Origin: an uncultured Pelagibacteraceae bacterium
GTDB taxonomy: Bacteria > Pseudomonadota > Alphaproteobacteria > Pelagibacterales > Pelagibacteraceae
Direction of reading: 5' to 3'
Assembly: GCA_902581405.1 (NCBI GenBank)
Contig: CACHOJ010000002.1
Span: forward strand, 113,688-177,687
Length of the DNA: 64,000 nt
Positions 33,509-43,067 of this stretch are shown one piece after another. The notes beneath the pieces are model-generated. The model did no database searches. It worked only from the letters and a program-made list of their open reading frames with translations, and was not told the DNA's origin. A program made the translations under genes and the position numbers. Positions within the stretch are counted from its first letter, which is position 1. Each line of letters starts with the position of its first letter.

Positions 33509-35251
33509 TTATTCTTTATCTTTATTCTTTTTTTTATCATCTAATTGTTCAGAAAGCGAGGAGAATGGAAGGTTTTTTCCACTTAATGGGCTCGAGTGTT
33601 CTTTTATAGCTTTGGCATTCATTATTTCCTCTAATAATTTAATACTTAAGGATACCTTTCTTTTCTCAAAATTTAATTCAGATATTGCAGCATCTATTCG
33701 TTCGCCGCCAACAAATCTTGATGGTCTAGAATCGGATGCACTCATTGCAATTTGCGATTTTTTGATCAAAAAATCCATTTCGCAGCCCTCTGGCCTTACC
33801 ATAAGACCTTTATTATCTGAGGAAACTACTTTAACTGTAATTGCGTCTTTAACTTTCTTTTCTTTAAACCATTCAAATGGGTCCTTATCCATTTGTTTCA
33901 ATCCAACTCTTACTTTTTGATCAGCTTTTTTTATTTCAAGTATACGAACTGTTAAACTATCACCTTTTTTAAATTTTTTTAATTCCTCTTCAGGATTTCC
34001 ATTGTACGAAATATCATTAGAATGCAAAAAGCCGTCAATATCAAAGTCTTTTAATTTCAAGTAAATAGCATACTCGTTTATATTATTTATTATACCCTCT
34101 ATATCAGATCCAACAGGAAATTCATTTTCTAATTTTGAATATGGATTTTCTTTTGTTAATCTATGTGAAATTGCAACTCTTCTCTTTTCCTTATCTATTT
34201 CAGTAATTACACAATCAATTTGATCCCCCACATTAAAGAATTTCTTTGGAGATATATTTTTTTTGGTCCAACTTATTTCGCTACTATGGAGCAAAGTACT
34301 CAGACCTGCTTCTAATTCACAAAAACATCCATAGTCAGTAATTTTTACTACTTTAACTTTATACTGATTTCCTATTTTATAGTTAGATATATGTTCAAAT
34401 GGGTCAGGTGAAAGTTGTTTTATGGAACATCCAACTTGTAACTTTTCTAAGTCAATTGATATAATTTTTAAATCATGTTTTTCACCAATATTAAATATCT
34501 CATCAGGATGATTTACTCTGCTGTAACTTATTTCCTGGAGGTGGCAAAGAGTATCAAGAGTTCCTTCAGGGGTTGTGACTTCAAAAAAGCATCCAAATGA
34601 AGAGTACCCTTTTACAACTGCATCCTTAATTATGTCACCTACTTTAAACTTCTCAATAATTTTTGCTTTATCCTCCTTCTTATTAGATGACACAACTTGT
34701 CTTCTTGAAACTACGCTATTGCCTCTGACCATATCAAGTTTAATTAGTGCAAATTTTTGTTCTACTCCAATTAAATGATCAATATTTTTTATTGGCTTGT
34801 CAGATATTTGAGAACCAGGACAGAACATAAGAGATCCAGTTTCAACATGCTCAACTATTACACCGCCTTTAGTTTTTTGTGTAATTTTACCATTTATTAA
34901 TTCATTATTTTCATAACATTTAACTAATTGATTCCAGCCTTTTATTTTTTGAGCTTTTTGTGCAGATACGACCACATCTCCATTTTTATCCTCTATTTTT
35001 TCGAGTAATACTGAAATATTTGTGCCTTCCTTAATTTCATCAGTCATACCCATCATTTTTATCTCATTCACATCAATAACAGGTTCACTTTTTAAACCAG
35101 GAATAAATAGAAAAATATATTTATTAGTAATTTTTGTTACTTTGCCTTCTATTATTTTACCTTCTTCAATTTTATTTTTCGATAACTGGCTGTTTAATAA
35201 CTTTTCAAATTGCTGATTTTCAGTGGATGATAGATCTTTGTAAATTTCCAT
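33509..35251 (-). CDS. rpsA: 30S ribosomal protein S1
   Basis: A 580-residue protein built of six S1 OB-fold repeats, e.g. IKDAVVKGYSSFGCFFEV and YKVKVVKITDYGCFCELEAG. It brings mRNA to the 30S subunit. The order cmk-rpsA-ihfB is widely conserved; its ATG shares a base with the cmk stop. In a genome with short or absent leaders, S1 may matter less for leaderless mRNAs. Confidence 0.96.
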   Translation of the reverse strand: MEIYKDLSSTENQQFEKLLNSQLSKNKIEEGKIIEGKVTKITNKYIFLFIPGLKSEPVIDVNEIKMMGMTDEIKEGTNISVLLEKIEDKNGDVVVSAQKAQKIKGWNQLVKCYENNELINGKITQKTKGGVIVEHVETGSLMFCPGSQISDKPIKNIDHLIGVEQKFALIKLDMVRGNSVVSRRQVVSSNKKEDKAKIIEKFKVGDIIKDAVVKGYSSFGCFFEVTTPEGTLDTLCHLQEISYSRVNHPDEIFNIGEKHDLKIISIDLEKLQVGCSIKQLSPDPFEHISNYKIGNQYKVKVVKITDYGCFCELEAGLSTLLHSSEISWTKKNISPKKFFNVGDQIDCVITEIDKEKRRVAISHRLTKENPYSKLENEFPVGSDIEGIINNINEYAIYLKLKDFDIDGFLHSNDISYNGNPEEELKKFKKGDSLTVRILEIKKADQKVRVGLKQMDKDPFEWFKEKKVKDAITVKVVSSDNKGLMVRPEGCEMDFLIKKSQIAMSASDSRPSRFVGGERIDAAISELNFEKRKVSLSIKLLEEIMNAKAIKEHSSPLSGKNLPFSSLSEQLDDKKKNKDKE

Positions 35252-35907
35252 TAACTAAATATTTTTTTATCCATAATAGATTTTATCTTTTTAAAGCAGG
35301 CTTTCTTACTTAATTTAGTGGTATTAATCAAGATAGAATCTCTTGTTTTTTTTAAAGGACCATACTTTCTATTTTTGTCGGATTTATCCCTGATTCTTAA
35401 GCTTTTAAGCACTTCTGCATAAGAAATTTTATTATTTAAAGCCTTGTACTCATCATATCTTCTCTTTGCTCTGGTCTTTAAACTTGCTGTGATAAAAAAT
35501 TTAAACATTGCATCTTTAATTTGTACTGTAATTATATCTCTTCCGTCCAATATAGATCCATTATATTTTTTTGGAGGTTGATAAGCACACTTTTGTTGAA
35601 AATTGTGAACTATATCTCTAATTTTCTTATCTTTGGCAACTTCAGAAGCAGAGAAAGCAATATCATTTGTTAACAAAGATTTATTTTTAAGATTACTCAA
35701 CTTTAATGAATTTATTTTTTTTTTAACTAATTTATAAGAGAATTTTTTTTTATTTTGAATTTTTAAATTACCGATGTATCGATAAATTTTTCCAGTGTCT
35801 AAATAAAACAAATTATAATGTTTAGATATCATTTTAGCCTGGGTACCTGCTCCTGCAGCTGCAGGTGAGTCTATTGCTACAGTTATTATATTTTCTCTTT
35901 TTTTCAA
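35251..35907 (-). CDS. cmk: Cytidylate kinase
   Basis: A 218-residue NMP kinase phosphorylating CMP and dCMP. The P loop is IDSPAAAGAGTQAK (usual form GPxxSGKGT, here with AGT-Q rather than a plain GKGT), followed by the YLDTGKIYR motif and DGRDIITVQIKDAMFKFF. Start is TTG, overlapping the aroA TGA as TTGA. The P-loop Ser/Gly-to-Ala changes occur in some alphaproteobacterial Cmk. Confidence 0.93.
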   Translation of the reverse strand: MKKRENIITVAIDSPAAAGAGTQAKMISKHYNLFYLDTGKIYRYIGNLKIQNKKKFSYKLVKKKINSLKLSNLKNKSLLTNDIAFSASEVAKDKKIRDIVHNFQQKCAYQPPKKYNGSILDGRDIITVQIKDAMFKFFITASLKTRAKRRYDEYKALNNKISYAEVLKSLRIRDKSDKNRKYGPLKKTRDSILINTTKLSKKACFKKIKSIMDKKIFS

Positions 35908-37229
35908 TTTACTCTAGCTCCTATCTTTTTTAAAATTTTTAAAAAATCGGGAAATGAAGTGTTTGCACTATTTTTATCATTGATCTTCCAATTTCCTCCT
36001 AATGTTAAAGCTGCAATGCAGGAAAGAAAAAAAATTCTGTGATCTTTTAAAAAATTTTTAACTTCAAAATTACCAGAGAGGTTAATTTCTGGATTACCAT
36101 AAATTTTTAGATCATTTTCAATTCTCTCTACTCTGATACCAATAAGTTTTAAAAATTTAATACCTAAATCTAATCTTTTAGACTCTTTTTTATTCATTTC
36201 TCCTAGATTTCTAAATTTTGATGTACCATTTGCTTTTGCTGCTGCCAAAAATATAATTAAAAATTCGTCTATTGCGGAGCTATTGAGTGTCGATGGGCAA
36301 TTTACTCCTTTTAAATTTTTTTTGCTTCTTACAAAAATATCAGCAATTTCCTCACCATTATATAGTTTTTTATTTTTAAGAACTATTCCTGCGCCCATTT
36401 TATTTAAGATGGTAATTATTCCAATTCTCGTTTTATTAACATTTATATTTTTAATAGTTATTTGAGAATTTTCTGACAAAAGTGTTAATACAATAAAAAA
36501 AGCTGCTGAACTAATATCACCAGGAATTTTATACTTAAAAGCATTAAATTCCTCTTGCCCTTTAATAAATATTTTGTCATTTGTTTTTGTGCTTTTAACC
36601 TTAATTGGATATTTCAAAAATTTTAACATTAGTTCAGTATGATTTCTTGATTTTTTTGAATTTATAATTGTTAATCCTGGCGTATTTAAAGCACTTAAGA
36701 TAATGCAAGACTTGACCTGGGCGCTTCCTATCTTTTCATCATATTCTATTGGTCTTAGAAAATCTGTACCTAATATTTTAATTGGTAGTAAATTATTATT
36801 AGACTCAATGTTTGCACCTAGAAGTTTAAGAGGTCTAATTACTCTATAAAAATCTCTTTTTGATAAACTTTTGTCCCCTTTCAATTTTATACTGTACTTT
36901 GATTTAATAAGAAGTCCCAAGATAAGTCTTGCTAATGTTCCTGAGTTTCCAGCATCTATAGTAATATTTTTTTTATAATTGAAACCATTTATTCCAAAGC
37001 CCTGAATTTTGTATATTTTTCCTTTTTTTGTAAAATTAATTCCAAGTTTTTTTATTATATTAAGTGCATTCATTACGTCTTCTGACTCAAGCAGATTTGA
37101 TATCTCCGATGTTCCCACAGCCTGAGATGCTAAAAGCACTGATCTGATAGAAATGCTCTTGTCTGAACTAACTGTAATTTTCTTATTAAAATTTTTAATT
37201 TTCTTTTTAATAAATATATGATTGGGCAT
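35904..37229 (-). CDS. aroA: 3-phosphoshikimate 1-carboxyvinyltransferase (EPSP synthase)
   Basis: A 441-residue enolpyruvyl transferase of the shikimate pathway. VSSDKSISIRSVLLAS holds the substrate Lys/Ser, DAGNSGTLARL is the hinge motif, IPGDISSAAFF and DEFLIIFLAA follow. It resembles the class II type (GNSGT rather than GNAGT), usually less glyphosate-sensitive; this is inference. Precedes cmk with TTGA overlap. Confidence 0.95.
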   Translation of the reverse strand: MPNHIFIKKKIKNFNKKITVSSDKSISIRSVLLASQAVGTSEISNLLESEDVMNALNIIKKLGINFTKKGKIYKIQGFGINGFNYKKNITIDAGNSGTLARLILGLLIKSKYSIKLKGDKSLSKRDFYRVIRPLKLLGANIESNNNLLPIKILGTDFLRPIEYDEKIGSAQVKSCIILSALNTPGLTIINSKKSRNHTELMLKFLKYPIKVKSTKTNDKIFIKGQEEFNAFKYKIPGDISSAAFFIVLTLLSENSQITIKNINVNKTRIGIITILNKMGAGIVLKNKKLYNGEEIADIFVRSKKNLKGVNCPSTLNSSAIDEFLIIFLAAAKANGTSKFRNLGEMNKKESKRLDLGIKFLKLIGIRVERIENDLKIYGNPEINLSGNFEVKNFLKDHRIFFLSCIAALTLGGNWKINDKNSANTSFPDFLKILKKIGARVN

Positions 37230-37240
37230 AAATGAATGAA

Positions 37241-38017
37241 CTAATTTATTTTGAATTCATCGCCAAAGTATGCTGACCTTGCACTTGAGTCTTTTATAAT
37301 TTCATTAGGACTCCCTGAAGCTATTATTTTCCCGTTAGAAAGAACAATTGCTCTGTCAACACAGCTTAAAAGGTCTCTAGCTTGATGGTCACAGACAACA
37401 ACTGTAATTTTTTCAACAGATTGTAAATTTACAATAATTTCTTGAAGCATTTTAATTGTCAGAATATCTAATGCCGCAAATGGTTCATCTAAAAGAAGAA
37501 TATTAGGATCATTTATTAATGCCATTGAAATTACTAATTTCTTTTTTTGACCACCCGACAAATGTTTTGCTTTAATAGTTAATAAAGGGTCAAACTCAAA
37601 TTGAGAAATAATTTTATCAATCTTTGATTTTCTTAATTCTTTTTCTTTTATATGAATTTCACTAACTAGTTTTAAATTTTCAATCAAAGTTAAATCTTGA
37701 ATAAATCCACCATGTTGTGGGACGTATCCAAGTTTAAACTTTGTTGCTCTTTCGTAAATAGGTATATTGGTACAATCAATGCCTTTAATTAAAACCTTTC
37801 CATAGCTGGGATCTTTCAAGCCAGTAATTATATGAAATATAGTTGACTTTCCAACACCATTTGGTCCAAGCATTCCCAAAACTTCTTGCTTATTTATTTC
37901 TAAATTCAAATTATTTAAGATTTGTCTCTTATTATAAAACATTGATATTTTCTCTAATTTCAATAACGCTTCTTGTTCTTTGAATTTTTTAATTCTAAAT
38001 TTTTTTATTAATGCCAT
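37241..38017 (-). CDS. lptB: LPS export ABC transporter ATP-binding protein
   Basis: A 258-residue ABC ATPase. Walker A GPNGVGKST, signature LSGGQKKKL and Walker B ILLLDEPFAALD are present; YVPQHGGFIQDLTLIEN is the Q-loop region. LptB powers lipopolysaccharide extraction with LptF/LptG, which are not in this window. An N-terminal extension of about 20 residues precedes the core. It overlaps lptC by one base. Confidence 0.93.
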   Translation of the reverse strand: MALIKKFRIKKFKEQEALLKLEKISMFYNKRQILNNLNLEINKQEVLGMLGPNGVGKSTIFHIITGLKDPSYGKVLIKGIDCTNIPIYERATKFKLGYVPQHGGFIQDLTLIENLKLVSEIHIKEKELRKSKIDKIISQFEFDPLLTIKAKHLSGGQKKKLVISMALINDPNILLLDEPFAALDILTIKMLQEIIVNLQSVEKITVVVCDHQARDLLSCVDRAIVLSNGKIIASGSPNEIIKDSSARSAYFGDEFKIN

Positions 38018-38790
38018 TAATTATTTACAACTTTTATTTCAGTAATCGCACTTTCTGGATTTATTTCAATATTTTTTGTCTTAAGATCAAACTCTACTAT
38101 TCCTGCTTTCATCTCTGATTTAGGATCTGTGATTATTACATTATTATATGCAATAGCTTTATTTGTTTCCATGTTGATATCAAAATTTATACATTTAATT
38201 TCTTTATCTTGATAATTTATTATTACATTTTCATAAAATTTTGAATTTAAATTTAATGAATTATATTGGGCAAAATCTGATACTATGTAAATAGTATCTC
38301 TTACTTCTGAGATAACTTTACCTCTTACATTTTCCAAGTCCAAGATATCTTTATTATTAAAATTTGATTTTCCTGACTTAGCTTTCAGATAAAATTTATT
38401 TCCTTTTTCATCAACTGAAGTGTACTCCACATCTTTAACAAGATTTTTAATTTCCTTCTTTTTTATTTCTTTAATATTATTTTTTTTATCTATTTTTTTT
38501 TCTAAATTTTTAGAAATTTTATTGTTTTCCTTTGCACTATTATTATCTGACTTCATTTGTTCTGAATTTTCATTTGATCTAGCAATTTTATTATTTAAAA
38601 TATCCTTTTCTATTTCTAGTTCAGAAATCTTTTTTTCAAGTTCTTCTATTTTAGAAGATTTCTCTATATCTTTAGTGTTAATTTCCTCTACGATATTTTT
38701 GTCAATACTAAAGTACTTGTAATATATTCCACCGATAATTAAAGCAATCAACAATAAAATTAAAATTTGCAAAAAAGACTTTGAAGACAT
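38017..38790 (-). CDS. lptC: LptC-like LPS export protein with coiled-coil insert
   Basis: A 257-residue protein with an N-terminal membrane helix (about 7-27), a long Lys/Glu/Asn-rich predicted coiled coil (about 38-110) and a C-terminal beta-jellyroll (about 118-255) with the LptC pattern VEYTSVDEKGNKFYLKAKSG. LptC normally follows the membrane helix directly with the jellyroll and is about 190 residues. It lies between kdsD and lptB; a separate lptA, usual at this place, is missing. It could fulfil both roles or LptA may be elsewhere. Confidence 0.75.
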   Translation of the reverse strand: MSSKSFLQILILLLIALIIGGIYYKYFSIDKNIVEEINTKDIEKSSKIEELEKKISELEIEKDILNNKIARSNENSEQMKSDNNSAKENNKISKNLEKKIDKKNNIKEIKKKEIKNLVKDVEYTSVDEKGNKFYLKAKSGKSNFNNKDILDLENVRGKVISEVRDTIYIVSDFAQYNSLNLNSKFYENVIINYQDKEIKCINFDINMETNKAIAYNNVIITDPKSEMKAGIVEFDLKTKNIEINPESAITEIKVVNN

Positions 38791-39768
38791 TTAGGTAATA
38801 TTTGCATTTAGAATATTATGAATATGTACAAAACCAATAGTTTTATTTTTTTTATTATTGCGATGTATACATAAACATGTAATTTTTTTTGTATTCATAA
38901 TTGAAAGTGCTTGAGCAGCGAGCATATTTTTGTCAACACTAATTGGTTTTTTCTTCATAACTTTTTTAATTTTGTAATTTTGAAAATTTTGATTGTTATT
39001 TGATAATCTTTTTAAATCTCCGTCTGTTAAAATTCCAGTAGTTAAATTTTTCAGATTTCTTACTATTAATACTCCTAGACCTTTTTTAGTTATATTTTTT
39101 AATGCAGTTTTCATGCTTACATTTTCTCTCACAAAAGGTATTTTGTTACCTACTAACATAATATCTTCAACAGTTTTAAGTTTTACAGATAGAGATCCAC
39201 TTGGATGAAACTTTTTGAAATCTAATTTACCAAATTTTTTGTACCGCATGCAGGCTATTGCTATTGCATCCCCTAAAGCGGTTTGTACTGTTGTTGAAGA
39301 TGTTGGCACAAAACTACCAGGTCCTGCCTCTTTTACATTCGGTAATAAAAAATTTTCATCAGCATTTTTAAATAAAAGAGAATCTTTTCTGGATGTAATG
39401 CCGATAAGTTTTATATTTTTATTTCTTGATACATATTGAATAATATTTTTTAACTCTTCACTTTGGCCACTAAGACTAATTAAAATTACAATATCATTCG
39501 ATGTAATTTGACCCATGTCCCCATGACTAGCGTTTGATGCATCAAGAAAAAATGATGAGGTACCTGTTGATGAAAGTGTTGCTGACCATTTTTTTGCTAT
39601 AATTCCACTTTTGCCAACTCCAGACACAATAATTTTACCATTTTTACAATTTAGTATTATTTTAACTATTTTCTCAAAACTATTTCCAAGGCTGGAGTTT
39701 AATTTTTTGAGTGCGTTTAGCTCTAATTTTATGACTTCTTTTCCTATGCTTACAATATTATTTCTCAT
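38791..39768 (-). CDS. kdsD: Arabinose-5-phosphate isomerase
   Basis: A 325-residue KpsF/GutQ-type isomerase converting ribulose-5-phosphate to arabinose-5-phosphate for KDO. SIS domain (about 35-170) with GVGKSGIIAKKWSATLSSTG and HGDMGQI, then two CBS domains. I use the ATG at 39768, one base after the rnd stop, rather than an upstream ATG inside rnd that adds 16 unconserved residues. Works with KdsB at 45787. Confidence 0.94.
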   Translation of the reverse strand: MRNNIVSIGKEVIKLELNALKKLNSSLGNSFEKIVKIILNCKNGKIIVSGVGKSGIIAKKWSATLSSTGTSSFFLDASNASHGDMGQITSNDIVILISLSGQSEELKNIIQYVSRNKNIKLIGITSRKDSLLFKNADENFLLPNVKEAGPGSFVPTSSTTVQTALGDAIAIACMRYKKFGKLDFKKFHPSGSLSVKLKTVEDIMLVGNKIPFVRENVSMKTALKNITKKGLGVLIVRNLKNLTTGILTDGDLKRLSNNNQNFQNYKIKKVMKKKPISVDKNMLAAQALSIMNTKKITCLCIHRNNKKNKTIGFVHIHNILNANIT

Positions 39769-39769
39769 C

Positions 39770-40381
39770 TCAGTGTGACCAGATATCTTCTTTAAAAGAA
39801 GCATAATCAAGTTCAACTCTTGTATTTATAAATTTAACTGTTTCATTATAAAGATTTATTCTATTTTCTCTTACTAGAATTTTGTGTAAAAATTCGTAAA
39901 TCTTGTGCAAATATAAAACATCTTGGGCACAATATTTTAATTGTTTTTCAGTCAATTCACCACCAAAATCTGATGACTGTAATTGTTTGCTAATATCTAT
40001 ACCTATGAATTCTTTTATCAAATCTTTTAGACCATGTTTGTCAGTATAACTTCTTGCTATCTTGCTCATTATTTTCGTACAGTTAATATTTTCTATGTTT
40101 AAATTTAAATTTTTTTTGATAAATAGAAGGTCAGCTCTGGCAAAATGAAATAATTTGTTAATTTTTTTGTCACTGAGTATTTTTTTAAGATTTGGTGCGT
40201 CATAATTATCTTTATCTAATTGAATAATATGGGCATCGTTATTTCCTGATGATATTTGCACTAAACAAAGTCTATCTCTTTCAATATTTAGTCCAGTGAA
40301 TTCGCAGTCAACTGCTATCTTGTCACTAAATTTTATTTCTTCTGGCAAATCTTTTTTATGTAATTTAATATCTAAATTCAT
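39770..40381 (-). CDS. rnd: Ribonuclease D-like 3'-5' exonuclease
   Basis: A 203-residue DEDDy exonuclease with AVDCEFTGLNIERDRLCLVQ (Asp, Glu), FHFARADLLFI (Asp) and YCAQDVLYLHKIY (Tyr, Asp). It lacks the HRDC domains of full-length RNase D, the short type common in alphaproteobacteria. Role in tRNA or other RNA 3' trimming. Starts 16 bases from the divergent NDUFA9-like gene. Confidence 0.88.
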   Translation of the reverse strand: MNLDIKLHKKDLPEEIKFSDKIAVDCEFTGLNIERDRLCLVQISSGNNDAHIIQLDKDNYDAPNLKKILSDKKINKLFHFARADLLFIKKNLNLNIENINCTKIMSKIARSYTDKHGLKDLIKEFIGIDISKQLQSSDFGGELTEKQLKYCAQDVLYLHKIYEFLHKILVRENRINLYNETVKFINTRVELDYASFKEDIWSH

Positions 40382-40397
40382 TAATAGATATATATAT

Positions 40398-41363
40398 ATG
40401 AAAAATCAGGATTCAATTTTAATATTTGGTTCTTCAGGCCAGATAGGAAAATCTTTAATCAGAAAGTTAACAAAAAATAACTATAAAGTAATAGCAGTTA
40501 CCAGAAGTATTCACAGAAAAGGTTACCAAATCAAAACCCAATCAAATTATGGTTATTTGGAGCTTGAGGAAATCAACTCTTTTGAAGAAGAAAAAATATC
40601 AAAACTGATGGAAAGATGTTCAGTATGTATTAATTTGATCGGAATTTTGTTTGAAAATAAAAAAAATCATTTTAGACTAATACACTCTGAGGTAGCTTCA
40701 TTACTTTCAAAAGTCGCCTCAAAAAATTCAGTTGGCCAGTTTATCCACGTATCTGCCCTCGGAATAGAGTCCGCAAAAGATAGCATGTATGCTTTAAGTA
40801 AGTTAGATGGTGAAAAAAAAGTAAAAGAAAATTTTCCTAAAGCTGTAATTTTAAAACCATCAGTTGTTTATTCAGTAGACGATAATTTTACAACAAATTT
40901 TATGAGTTTGCTAAGCATACTACCTGTAATGCCTCTATATTATTCAGGAAATACGAAATTCACACCTATTCATGTTTCTGATCTCACAGATATAATTTTT
41001 CAAATCATCGACCGAAAAATTCACGGAGAGACAATTGAATGTGTAGGTCCTGAAGTACTTACTTTCAAAGAAATGCTGAAAATAATTTTAAAATCAATAA
41101 ATAAGAATAGGCTACTTTTACCAATACCATATTTTCTAGCAAAAATTAACGCAAAATTCTTAGAATTATTTCCTAAACCTTTATTAACAATTGATCAACT
41201 CAAATTACTTAAATATGATAATGTAGTTTCAAAAAAATATAAAACAAATTATGATTTTAAAATGAACTCAAACAGAAAATTCTATGATGAAATAATTAAA
41301 TATAGCTTTAATTGGGCTAGCGGGGGCCAATTCTCTAAAAAAAAAATTAATAAAGCAAATTAA
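40398..41363 (+). CDS. NDUFA9-like SDR family protein
   Basis: A 321-residue atypical short-chain dehydrogenase with the NAD(P) motif GSSGQIG at 11-17 and HVSALGIESAKDSMYALSKLDGE corresponding to the active-site region, with Tyr and Lys retained spacing. The family is related to the complex I accessory subunit NDUFA9 and to alphaproteobacterial relatives. I use the ATG at 40398; the frame upstream is antisense to rnd. Its TAA overlaps the ATG of the SHOCT protein gene. Confidence 0.82.
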   Translation: MKNQDSILIFGSSGQIGKSLIRKLTKNNYKVIAVTRSIHRKGYQIKTQSNYGYLELEEINSFEEEKISKLMERCSVCINLIGILFENKKNHFRLIHSEVASLLSKVASKNSVGQFIHVSALGIESAKDSMYALSKLDGEKKVKENFPKAVILKPSVVYSVDDNFTTNFMSLLSILPVMPLYYSGNTKFTPIHVSDLTDIIFQIIDRKIHGETIECVGPEVLTFKEMLKIILKSINKNRLLLPIPYFLAKINAKFLELFPKPLLTIDQLKLLKYDNVVSKKYKTNYDFKMNSNRKFYDEIIKYSFNWASGGQFSKKKINKAN

Positions 41364-41617
41364 TGTTAACAAATATTATATATTTCACAGTATTTATAAT
41401 TTTAGCATTTGTATTATCCATAGCTGTTAAAGCTATCACAAGAGGAGTTGAGGCAAAACAAATGATAAAAGTTGAAAAGGATATGGATACGAATAAAGAG
41501 AGTAATGGTCCAAGTTTAGAAGTAGTAGGTCAAATAAAAGAATTAAAAGAGTTACATGATAAAGGAATACTTAATGAAGCTGAATTTCAAAAAGCAAAAG
41601 AAAAGATCTTAAAATAA
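41363..41617 (+). CDS. Small membrane protein with SHOCT domain
   Basis: An 84-residue protein with one membrane helix at about 3-25 and a C-terminal SHOCT segment, IKELKELHDKGILNEAEF followed by a KAKEKIL end. SHOCT segments are short oligomerisation modules found at the C termini of many small membrane proteins. Function unknown. Its stop abuts that of convergent gcrA with no gap. Confidence 0.75.
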   Translation: MLTNIIYFTVFIILAFVLSIAVKAITRGVEAKQMIKVEKDMDTNKESNGPSLEVVGQIKELKELHDKGILNEAEFQKAKEKILK

Positions 41618-42115
41618 TCAAGCTGATTTAACTTTTTTTTCAATAAATTTAGGAACTTCTTCATCCTTGTCTATTGCATCATCTTTTTTTCCTTTTGGTG
41701 TGAAAACTACCATTAAATGAAGAGGACAATAGGAAAATTTTTCAATAGTTTTTCTTCCACAAAATGAGGAGTCTTTTTCGTCAGGGTGACCTTCCATATA
41801 TTTGCATGTATTTTCATTTAAATCTTCCAACTGAAGGTTTTTAGCTGGCTCAAAATTTTTATCTAATAATAATGATCTGAATCTATGTTTTCTGCTACCC
41901 TTTTTAAAACTTTTCTCACTCGATACTGCTGTGTTAAAGTTAGTCTGGGAAATTTTAGACCGTGTCTTAATTTTAGCTGATAAATTTAGTCTATGAGCTT
42001 TTCCAATAACTGCATTTCTGCTTACTCCACCAATTATTTCTGCAATTTGACTGGCAGTTTGACCTTTACCCCAAAGTTCCCTTAGTTTATTGACTTTTTC
42101 ATCTGTCCAACTCAT
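41618..42115 (-). CDS. gcrA: GcrA cell cycle regulator
   Basis: A 165-residue transcription factor. The N-terminal helix-turn-helix MSWTDEKVNKLRELWGKG with SQIAEIIGGVSRNAVIGKAHR is the GcrA hallmark; the C-terminal RNA polymerase-binding part has CKYMEGHPDEKDSSFCG and YCPLH. In Caulobacter GcrA acts with sigma-70 at CcrM-methylated GANTC sites. No GANTC is visible in the 127-base gap upstream. Confidence 0.93.
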   Translation of the reverse strand: MSWTDEKVNKLRELWGKGQTASQIAEIIGGVSRNAVIGKAHRLNLSAKIKTRSKISQTNFNTAVSSEKSFKKGSRKHRFRSLLLDKNFEPAKNLQLEDLNENTCKYMEGHPDEKDSSFCGRKTIEKFSYCPLHLMVVFTPKGKKDDAIDKDEEVPKFIEKKVKSA

Positions 42116-42242
42116 TTATCTATATTTAGTATATTAATTTTTTACTATAACATTATCTTGAAATCATATTAAATCATTCTAGACAAGCTTTTTTTTCTGT
42201 TTTTTAACAAATATTTAAAAAAATGTTTAATAATAAATACTT

Positions 42243-43055
42243 ATGGTTGAATTGCAGAAAAAATATCAAATTGGCTCTAGAAGGTTTGGCCTTATTAACT
42301 GGGTTGGCACATATTCTTTATTTAAAAAGGAGGTATTAAGATTTTTAACTGTCTCGGGTCAAACATTATTTGGTCCCATATTAACTAGTATTTTGTTTTT
42401 AACAGTAATTTCTTTAGCAATAGGAGATCAAAGAGCGGAGGTACTTGGAGTTACATACATAAAATTTTTAGCTTGTGGTTTAATAATGATGCAAGTTATT
42501 CAACAAAGTTTTGCTCACTCTAGCTCCTCTTTAATGATGGGTAAGATGATGGGTACTATTACTGATGTAGTTCATAGTCCCTTATCATCATCTGAAGTAG
42601 TATTTGCAATTACATTTGCCTCAGCCACAAGAGGATTATTAATAGCAACAGCTTCAACTTTAATATTTACTTTTTTTATAGATTTATCAATACAAAGTCT
42701 TTTTTTGTGGTTTATTTATTTATTTTTAGGCGGATTACTCATGGGCTCTCTTGGAATAATTGTAGGATTGTATGCAGATAAATTTGATCAAATGAGCACC
42801 GTAACTAACTTCATAATAGTTCCTTTAAGTTTTTTAAGTGGAACATTTTATAGTATAGATAAATTACCTTCTTTTTTAAAACTTATTAGTAACTATAATC
42901 CTTTTTTTCATATGATAGATGGATTTAGATTCTCATTTATTGGACAATTGGATGGTTCAGTAACTTTTGGTATTTCAATATTAACTTTTCTAAGTTTACT
43001 TATTACATATTTCGCATACATTTTAGTAGATAAAGGTTATAAAATTAAATCATAA
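42243..43055 (+). CDS. ABC-2 type transporter permease
   Basis: A 270-residue membrane protein with about six helices. GQTLFGPILTSILFLTVIS and FIIVPLSFLSGTFYSIDKLP are typical of the YadH/NodJ-like ABC-2 permeases. Exported substrate unknown. No ATPase gene is adjacent, so its partner must be encoded elsewhere. It lies in the place between gcrA and argD. Confidence 0.88.
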   Translation: MVELQKKYQIGSRRFGLINWVGTYSLFKKEVLRFLTVSGQTLFGPILTSILFLTVISLAIGDQRAEVLGVTYIKFLACGLIMMQVIQQSFAHSSSSLMMGKMMGTITDVVHSPLSSSEVVFAITFASATRGLLIATASTLIFTFFIDLSIQSLFLWFIYLFLGGLLMGSLGIIVGLYADKFDQMSTVTNFIIVPLSFLSGTFYSIDKLPSFLKLISNYNPFFHMIDGFRFSFIGQLDGSVTFGISILTFLSLLITYFAYILVDKGYKIKS

Positions 43056-43067
43056 TATAAAAATAAA

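Noticed and set aside
40296..40397. Upstream extension of the NDUFA9-like protein
   Set aside because: Antisense to rnd; the NAD-binding fold begins directly after the ATG at 40398.
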